Part shown: positions 38,458 to 43,944 of the stretch, one piece after another
Position numbering within the stretch: the first letter of the stretch is position 1
How the letters are laid out: every line of letters begins with the position of its first letter
Source: a virus
DNA: 43,944 nt
Direction: 5' to 3' (one strand)
IMG/VR virus record: IMGVR_UViG_3300045996_003834
Location: 1-43,944 of that record
Position numbers and translations under genes: made by a program
Notes under the pieces: generated by a model
Told to the model about the DNA's origin: nothing
Seen by the model: only the letters and a program-made list of their open reading frames with translations
Databases searched by the model: none

Positions 38458-39636
38458 TCAGACGGCCGGCGTCAGGTCACCCTTGACGAAGGCCTCGGGG
38501 CGGTACATGGCCAGGCCCAGACGCTCTTCGATCAGGATGGTCACCAGGTTGTTCACGAAGTCGTCTTCGTTCTCGGTGGCCAGCGAGACGGTCGCGCCGT
38601 TGCGGTCGAAGATCTGGGCGCCGAGCTTGAACGCGCCGACCAGGAACGTGTCCTGAGTCATGGCCACGGTCTCGACAACCGGCCGACGCCACAGGGTCGG
38701 AGCCATCGGGTTCTGCGGGCCGCCGAACAGGTACGCGCCGGTCGTGTCCTTGGTCATCTCGATGAGAGCCAGGTCGGACGGGTGCAGCACGATGCCGGTG
38801 GCGGGGAACTCGGCCAGCTCGGACTGCAGCAGGGCCAGCCGCAGGATGTCCACGCGCGGGGTGAGCGTGATGCCGGTGGTGGCGACCGGAGCGACGTACG
38901 GCGTGGCTTGGGTGTAGATGCCGTTGATGTTGCCGGCGGTGCCCGAGCCCTTGAGCAGTTGCTCGTCTTCGCGCAGCGCGAGCATGTAGCGCAGACGGTA
39001 GTCGATGTAGCTGCGCAGCATCGGGGCGTCGTCCAGAATTTCCGTGGACGCCTTCACGAAGGTCGCCAGCTTGGTGAGGCCGGTTTGCTTCAGCGTGAAA
39101 GTGATGTCGGACTGCGGCTTGCGCGTGCCTTCCGCCACCGGGGCGACCATGTTCTGGTAGCCCGTCTCCTGCACCCACTGGATCAGGTTCGAGTCGGTCT
39201 GGCCCGGCGAGAGGAGGTCGCGAATGGTCAGGCGACGGTCCGGCACGCCCAGAATGCCCGGGCGACGATCGGCTTCGACCAGGTTGCCCAAGCCGAGCAC
39301 GCCGGTCGTCAGGTTGACGACGGCCTTGGTCTCGACGGAGACACTCTTCTTGCGCTGGCTGGAGGCCTTGAAGTCCTCGAAGCCCTTCGACTCGATGAAC
39401 TCCTGACCCGTGGTCTTGAAGGCTTCGGCGCCGCCGCCTTGGCGGTCGGCCTTCTTGGCCACGGCGTCCAGCTCGGCGCGCAGCTCGGTCTGCTTCACCA
39501 TCAGCTCGTCGACGGTTTGCTTCACGCCTTCCGTCATGGTGATGCCGCGCTTGGCTTCCGCGATGGCCTTCTCGGCGTGTTCCTTGACGACGCTGGTGAC
39601 GTTGTCGAGGGCTTGTTTGACTTCCACTGCATCCAT
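38458..39636 (-). CDS. Major capsid protein (HK97 fold)
   Basis: A 392-residue HK97-family capsid protein. Residues 1-70 are a coiled-coil delta domain, which the protease removes; a likely cleavage lies near 100-115. The folded part contains GTRKPQSDITFTLKQTGLTKLATFVKASTEILDD, the P-domain and spine helix typical of the family, and GIVLHPSDLALIEM. It assembles the icosahedral head. Confidence 0.95.
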   Translation of the reverse strand: MDAVEVKQALDNVTSVVKEHAEKAIAEAKRGITMTEGVKQTVDELMVKQTELRAELDAVAKKADRQGGGAEAFKTTGQEFIESKGFEDFKASSQRKKSVSVETKAVVNLTTGVLGLGNLVEADRRPGILGVPDRRLTIRDLLSPGQTDSNLIQWVQETGYQNMVAPVAEGTRKPQSDITFTLKQTGLTKLATFVKASTEILDDAPMLRSYIDYRLRYMLALREDEQLLKGSGTAGNINGIYTQATPYVAPVATTGITLTPRVDILRLALLQSELAEFPATGIVLHPSDLALIEMTKDTTGAYLFGGPQNPMAPTLWRRPVVETVAMTQDTFLVGAFKLGAQIFDRNGATVSLATENEDDFVNNLVTILIEERLGLAMYRPEAFVKGDLTPAV

Positions 39637-39659
39637 GGTCGGTGTCCTTGAGTTTGATT

Positions 39660-40325
39660 TCAGAGCTTGAAGCTTTTCAGTGCTTCCAGAATGTCGCCTT
39701 CTTTGCTCTCGGCCTCACACCGATTCAGCAGCTTCGACAGGCCATTGCCGGCGACGGCCTTGGCCTGCGTTCGAGAGAATCCTACCTCGCGCAGAAGTTC
39801 CTCGAACTCGGAAAGTGTTGGCAGTTCGCCGCGCTCCAGCGTTTGCTTGATGGCCTCAGACTTGACCGCCTCCAAGCGTGCGTCGTCGTGCATGGGGAAC
39901 GTGACCAGGGAAGTTTCCTTGAGTTTGAGCTGCTTGAGTCGAAGCAAACCAGAGCTTTTTTCGCGCGTTGCCTGCACCGTCACATAGCCGATAGACAGCC
40001 CGGTGACGATGCCGGCTTTGGCGAGGGCGTGCGCCTCTGCGGCCTGGCGAACTTCCTTCACCAGCAGCTTGCCTTCCACAGCGAGGCCGTAGTCGTCTTC
40101 CTTGATCGACTGGTAGCCGCCGATCGGCTTGTCGCGCTGGTGCTGCCAGAGGATCGGCACGATGCGGTTCTTGGCCTTGATCTCCAGCAGGCTCTCGGCG
40201 AACGCGCCCTTCTCGACGATCTCGTTGCCCTGGTCGGCGGTGCCGTACACAGACCCGTAGCCCACGAAGGCGCCGGACTCCAGCACTTCCTTCACCTCAA
40301 AGTCAAAGTCTTTTTGGCCGATCAT
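39660..40325 (-). CDS. Prohead protease (HK97 family, S78)
   Basis: A 221-residue serine protease. VPILWQHQRDKPIG carries the catalytic His62; GLSIGY the Ser111; the rest follows the S78 fold. The C-terminal 80 residues are charged and helical and may bind the capsid delta domain. Its ATGA overlap with portal is typical. It cleaves the scaffold part of the capsid protein during maturation. Confidence 0.9.
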   Translation of the reverse strand: MIGQKDFDFEVKEVLESGAFVGYGSVYGTADQGNEIVEKGAFAESLLEIKAKNRIVPILWQHQRDKPIGGYQSIKEDDYGLAVEGKLLVKEVRQAAEAHALAKAGIVTGLSIGYVTVQATREKSSGLLRLKQLKLKETSLVTFPMHDDARLEAVKSEAIKQTLERGELPTLSEFEELLREVGFSRTQAKAVAGNGLSKLLNRCEAESKEGDILEALKSFKL

Positions 40326-41683
40326 TCCTCGTCCTCCTCATTGTCTGCTGGCGCACCCGGAGCGGGCGCGTCTTCTGCGGGCAGCGCCGCGGGGTTGGGG
40401 GTCGCGACCGGCACGACCGGCTCCTCGCCGATCTTGTCCAGCGGGATCATCTGCGCTTGCACCGTCAGGATGGCGGCCTTGCCGCCCATCTTCGGGAGGT
40501 TCTCCTTCTCGCGCACCTCGTCCCGGGTCATCATGCCCTTGTCCGTCATGATCGAGTAGAACGCCGCGCGGGCCGCGCTGTCCCCGCGGAGCAACCCCTC
40601 CATCACGAACCCGAAGGAGAGCCGGGTCTTCTCGGCGGGGGTGAGCAAGCAGCGCTTGGCCGACTTTTCCAGCCGCACGATCCACGACCGGAGCACCGTG
40701 GTCACGAACATGATCATCTGCTGCTCCAGCGACGCGGGGTACCCGCTCGCCTTCGCGTTGTGCCCGACCATGAACGGCGGCACCCGGAACCAGCGGCACA
40801 CCTCCTCCACGTTGAACAGCCGGGTGGCCAGCAGCTCGCTGTCCTGCGGCGTCATGTTCAACTGCTGGAACCCGGTGCCCTTCTCGAGGATGTAGAATCC
40901 GCCCAGCTGGGACACGTCGGAGATGTGCTTGCGCAGTTCGTGGCGCTGCTCGGGCTTCAGGATCGCGTCCACCGTGGCGAAGCCCGACGCCTTCATGCCG
41001 TCCTTGAAGGTGCGGCCACTCGCTCGGTCGGCAGCCATGGCGTTGCCCATCACGTTCACGCCCATCTGGATCGGGGAAAGCGGCGTGACGCCGTCCAGCG
41101 TCCAAGCCGGGGTGAACCACATCCGGTCCTCGGGGATGACGCGCCAACCCGAAACGGGGTCGTTGAACCGCCACTCGATCGAGCCGTTGCGCAGCCGCGA
41201 GCCCGTCACCCGCTCGAAGGGGAGAAACTGGATGGAGGTGATGCGCCCGCTCACGGGCGACCGGAAGAACTCGGCGTACCCCGCGCCACACAGCGCCATC
41301 GAGGCGACGTACGCCTGGAGGAAGGTGTCCGCCGACATGTCGGCGTTCGGCTCGTCGTGGAGCAGAGCCTGCAGGGGGTGGAGCCGGTCGATCGCGCGCT
41401 CGCCGTCGGCGCCGGTCTTGTAGACGTTCAGGGGCAGGGTGCTGATCGTCTCGCTGATCAGCCGCACGCACGCCATCACGGCCGAAAGCTGCAGCGCCGT
41501 GCCGCGGCTGACGCTCTCGCCAGAAGTTGACTCAGGCCGCCCGATCAGAACCCGCATGTCCTCGCCGCGCTGGAGCGAGAGGGAACGGCTCTGCCACGTC
41601 CCGAACGTGTCGGAGAACGCGGCTTTGGTCCGTTCGACCCATCCCATCTTCTGTTCAGGCATGTGTTTTTGCTCTGGTGTCAC
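40322..41683 (-). CDS. Portal protein (HK97 family)
   Basis: A 453-residue portal with the HK97-type core: VMACVRLISETISTLPLNVYK near 70-90, LLHDEPNADMSADTFLQ, and GHNAKASGYPASLEQQ. The C-terminal 50 residues are Pro/Ala/Glu-rich. GTG 41683 overlaps the terminase stop as GTGA; an ATG at 41662 is an alternative. It forms the dodecameric DNA entry ring. Confidence 0.95.
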   Translation of the reverse strand: MTPEQKHMPEQKMGWVERTKAAFSDTFGTWQSRSLSLQRGEDMRVLIGRPESTSGESVSRGTALQLSAVMACVRLISETISTLPLNVYKTGADGERAIDRLHPLQALLHDEPNADMSADTFLQAYVASMALCGAGYAEFFRSPVSGRITSIQFLPFERVTGSRLRNGSIEWRFNDPVSGWRVIPEDRMWFTPAWTLDGVTPLSPIQMGVNVMGNAMAADRASGRTFKDGMKASGFATVDAILKPEQRHELRKHISDVSQLGGFYILEKGTGFQQLNMTPQDSELLATRLFNVEEVCRWFRVPPFMVGHNAKASGYPASLEQQMIMFVTTVLRSWIVRLEKSAKRCLLTPAEKTRLSFGFVMEGLLRGDSAARAAFYSIMTDKGMMTRDEVREKENLPKMGGKAAILTVQAQMIPLDKIGEEPVVPVATPNPAALPAEDAPAPGAPADNEEDEE

Positions 41684-43440
41684 CGGACGTACACCGGGGA
41701 GGCGAGCGCATCAGCATAATCTTCCTCCGGTTCGGCCAAAGACATTGCGCCACAGGCCATTATCGCTGCAACCGCCAAGTCAATCCGGCCGGTGGCCCGC
41801 TCTTTGCTCGGTTTTCGGTTGCCGGCGTCGTCCGCCGTGGTCACCGCGTTGGACACGCACATGTTCAAGACGGGGTGGCTGTTGTGCGCCAGCTCGCCAT
41901 TGAGTAGCATGGTCTCGAAGCGCTCGACCGCAGGGGACATGTCCTTGTACCCCTGTCCGAAGGCCACTAGCGGCGGCAAGCTGATGCCGTTCTCCTCCGC
42001 CATGCTCTTCAGGTCCTCGATGCGCCACCGGTCGTACGCGATCGACACGATCTCGAAGAAAGAAGCCAACGCGGACACGCGCTGCGCCACGTGGAGCTTG
42101 GAAACCGCCTGTCCGGGGGTGGTCAGGAGGTGACCCTGCGACGCCCACGTGTCGTATTCCACCTTGTCGCGCTCGGCTTTTTTGGCGAGCCCGATCTCGG
42201 GAAGCCAAGCGAAAGGCACCAAAAGCCACGGTTCGCCGTCCAAAATCGGCTCCACCATGAGCACCAAACCCGTCAAATCGCGCGTCGACCCGAGGTCCAA
42301 GCCCCCGTACGCGCGCCGGCCGCGCAGCTCTTCCCAGTCGAACTTGCGGTACGCCGCGCGCCAGATGTCGGTGCTGATCCAGGGGGCTTCGGCGCCCGTC
42401 CACTGGCAGAAGTTCAGCCGCCGGACCATGGATTCCTTCGCCGGCATGCCGCGCGCCTCGTTCACCTGCTCCCGCAGGTACTTCATCCCCGGGAGATCCC
42501 GGTCCTGCAACGAGGGGTTCGACTTGAACCAGCAGCTCTCGTCCTGGATGGGGTCGTCGCCCTCGTCCAGCGAGCAGATGAACACGAACATCCCGTCCGT
42601 CTTCGTCAGCTCCTCCATCGAGCACTCGGGGTCCGCCGCCTCGCGGCAGAGCTTCACCCCGTACTCGTGGTAGCCCCAGCACGGGCCCATCTTGTTCGAG
42701 CCGCTGTTGGTGATGATGAACAGCAGCGCCTGGCGCCGGCTCTTCGTGCCCGCGCGGAGCATCTCGACCATGTTGTTGGTCTTGTGCTCGTGGAACTCGT
42801 CGAGCAAACCCACGTGCGGCCGGGGGCCGGACTGCGCGTCGTCGCTCGCGATGGGGCGGAAGAAGGACCCCGTCTGCAGGTAGGCGAGGTTCCAGATGTT
42901 CTGGCCCGCGCCGCTCGGGTGCAGGCGCTCTTGCAGCTGGGGCGAGAGCTGCCACATGGCCACGGCGTCCCGGAACAGGATCATCGCCTGGTCCTTCTTC
43001 GTCGCGGCGGCGTACACCTCCGCCCGCATCTCGCCGTCCGCCGTCAGGCCCTTCAGCCCCACCCCCGCGGCCAGCGGGCTCTTCCCAGAGCCCTTGCCGG
43101 TTTCGATGTACGCCACCCGGAAGCGGCGCGTGCCGTCGGCGGCCTTCCAGCCGTAGATGCTCCCGATCACGAAGGCCTGCCACGCGAGCAGCTCGAAGGG
43201 CTGGCCCTCGAACTCGCCGCCGTTCAGCTTCAGCACGTTCTTGAAGAAGCGCTGGGCCTTTTCGCTCTCCTCCAGGTCCCACACGAGCCCGCGCCGCGCG
43301 CCGTGGCGCAGGTCGTTCAGGTGCCGGCGGCAGGCGTTCCGGATGTCGGGGCCGGCGATGCGCTGGCCCGAGTCAACTTCCCGGGCGTACGCCGTCGCGT
43401 GATCAACCGAAGTGCTCTTCGGCGGGGTCTTCTGCGCCAT
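41680..43440 (-). CDS. terL: Large terminase subunit
   Basis: A 586-residue packaging motor. Walker A is ETGKGSGKS at 113-121, Walker B GLLDE at 211-215, followed by a FHEH motif typical of the Terminase_1/HK97 type. The nuclease begins at LDLGSTRDLT (Asp382) and ends with a DLAVAAIMA block. The start at 43440 was chosen over an upstream in-frame codon (43473) because it has a GGAAAAG upstream and matches the family's usual length. It overlaps the small subunit by 38 bases. Confidence 0.95.
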   Translation of the reverse strand: MAQKTPPKSTSVDHATAYAREVDSGQRIAGPDIRNACRRHLNDLRHGARRGLVWDLEESEKAQRFFKNVLKLNGGEFEGQPFELLAWQAFVIGSIYGWKAADGTRRFRVAYIETGKGSGKSPLAAGVGLKGLTADGEMRAEVYAAATKKDQAMILFRDAVAMWQLSPQLQERLHPSGAGQNIWNLAYLQTGSFFRPIASDDAQSGPRPHVGLLDEFHEHKTNNMVEMLRAGTKSRRQALLFIITNSGSNKMGPCWGYHEYGVKLCREAADPECSMEELTKTDGMFVFICSLDEGDDPIQDESCWFKSNPSLQDRDLPGMKYLREQVNEARGMPAKESMVRRLNFCQWTGAEAPWISTDIWRAAYRKFDWEELRGRRAYGGLDLGSTRDLTGLVLMVEPILDGEPWLLVPFAWLPEIGLAKKAERDKVEYDTWASQGHLLTTPGQAVSKLHVAQRVSALASFFEIVSIAYDRWRIEDLKSMAEENGISLPPLVAFGQGYKDMSPAVERFETMLLNGELAHNSHPVLNMCVSNAVTTADDAGNRKPSKERATGRIDLAVAAIMACGAMSLAEPEEDYADALASPVYVR

Positions 43441-43870
43441 CGTCGTCGGACTTTTCCACGTTGAGGCGCGCACGGGCCGCGGGGGTCATCCCGAACTCGT
43501 TCAGGTACTGGCGCACGGTGTTGTCGAGCTTCATGACCTGCACGAACGCGGGGTTGCCCTTCAGCAACCCGCCTTCTGACTCGTACGTCAGGCCCTTGCC
43601 GGCCAGCGCCGCCCGGGCGGACTGCATATCCGCCAAAGCTTGGGCGAAGTTCGCGACGCCAACCCCGTCCGAGGTGGTCAGCACCTGCATCCCCTTCAGG
43701 ATCGGCACCAGATAGTCCCAGAACTTGTCTGCTTCGGGCGAAAGGGGCCACGGTTTGGCCGGAATCCCCGCTTTTGGCTTGGGTTCGCGCTGCCCTAGGT
43801 GGGGTGCACCCTTGGTTCCGGTGATCATCCGGAGCGCCGTAGGCTTCGGCCGGCGACCAGTCATGCCCAT
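43403..43870 (-). CDS. terS: Small terminase subunit (P27 family)
   Basis: A 155-residue protein opening MGMTGRRPKPTALRMITGTKG, the P27-family small terminase pattern, with KFWDYLVPILKGMQVLTTSDGVGVANF and a C-terminal GMTPAARARL. Start ATG 43870 has AGGAG six bases upstream; an earlier in-frame codon at 43909 overlaps promoter P5. It recognises the packaging site, probably the non-coding junction just upstream. Confidence 0.85.
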   Translation of the reverse strand: MGMTGRRPKPTALRMITGTKGAPHLGQREPKPKAGIPAKPWPLSPEADKFWDYLVPILKGMQVLTTSDGVGVANFAQALADMQSARAALAGKGLTYESEGGLLKGNPAFVQVMKLDNTVRQYLNEFGMTPAARARLNVEKSDDDGAEDPAEEHFG

Positions 43871-43908
43871 TTTGCTCTCCTGATTGACGCAGAAAAGTGC
43901 TGCGCCCA

Positions 43909-43937
43909 ATTCTGCTTTCTAAAACCTGTCTGTGCAA
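43909..43937 (-). promoter_or_regulatory. Promoter P5 for the late operon
   Basis: On the minus strand TTGCAC (43932-43937), a 17-bp AT-rich spacer, then CAGAAT (43909-43914), the same -10 as P2. It stands 39 bp before the small terminase start and would read the packaging, head and tail genes. The AGCAAAA operator boxes of P1-P3 are not present here, which would let late genes respond differently. Confidence 0.6.
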
Positions 43938-43944
43938 ATGCGCT

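Noticed and set aside
41667-41674. TTTTTGCTC at the start of the portal gene, like the operator half-site
   Set aside because: A single box inside coding sequence with no partner 21-22 bp away and no promoter core.
1-43944. Lysogeny genes, tRNAs, CRISPR arrays, IS elements
   Set aside because: I looked for integrase motifs, cloverleaf ends and regular spaced repeats and saw none; this is a reading by eye, and a profile or tRNA scan could still find a divergent case.

Overview
The window reads as one nearly complete, probably whole, genome of a GC-rich tailed phage with a long non-contractile tail (siphovirus-like). The right half, entirely on the minus strand, has the canonical order small terminase, large terminase, HK97-type portal, prohead protease, major capsid protein, head-tail connectors, tail terminator, tail tube, frameshifted tail chaperones, tape measure, tail tip and fibres, lysis genes. 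The HNH endonuclease at 163-462 points off the left edge, and the small terminase at 43403-43870 begins just inside the right edge on the same strand. HNH beside terminase is the usual arrangement in cos-type HK97-like phages, so the two ends are probably adjacent in the real molecule. An i-spanin/o-spanin pair shows a Gram-negative host. The codon use and gene set suggest a betaproteobacterium-like host, but that is only an impression. I see no integrase, excisionase, tRNA, CRISPR array or insertion sequence.

Layout. (1) Positions 163-9203, minus strand: an early operon that begins with a RepB/PrimPol-type primase and ends with an SF3-type helicase. Between them lie about seventeen mostly small genes, many linked by 4-base ATGA or GTGA overlaps, including a family 16 glycoside hydrolase, a Lar-like zinc protein and a secreted protein that has its own promoter. 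(2) Positions 9204-9359: a divergent control region. (3) Positions 9360-21005, plus strand: small early genes, then a nucleotide and replication block: FAD oxidoreductase, ThyX, HAD-MazG-like fusion, DnaQ-type exonuclease, DnaE-type polymerase, VRR-NUC nuclease, Snf2-type helicase and three conserved phage proteins. (4) Positions 21007-24337, minus strand: the lysis region (Rz/Rz1, small membrane proteins, endolysin), with a large secreted beta-propeller-like protein inside it. (5) Positions 24406-43870, minus strand: tail, head and packaging genes.

The phage appears to carry its own replicative polymerase with a separate proofreading exonuclease, two helicases and a primase, plus dTMP synthesis, so replication may be largely independent of the host polymerase. 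Three predicted surface or polysaccharide-active proteins stand out: the GH16 enzyme, an SGNH hydrolase in the tail module, and the secreted beta-propeller. The clearest uncatalogued signals are a repeated promoter-operator element (AGCAAAA boxes 21-22 bp apart around a sigma70-like core, at three loci), three twin TTCTTG units at 505-720, and a canonical GGGAAAA slip site in the tail chaperone gene.
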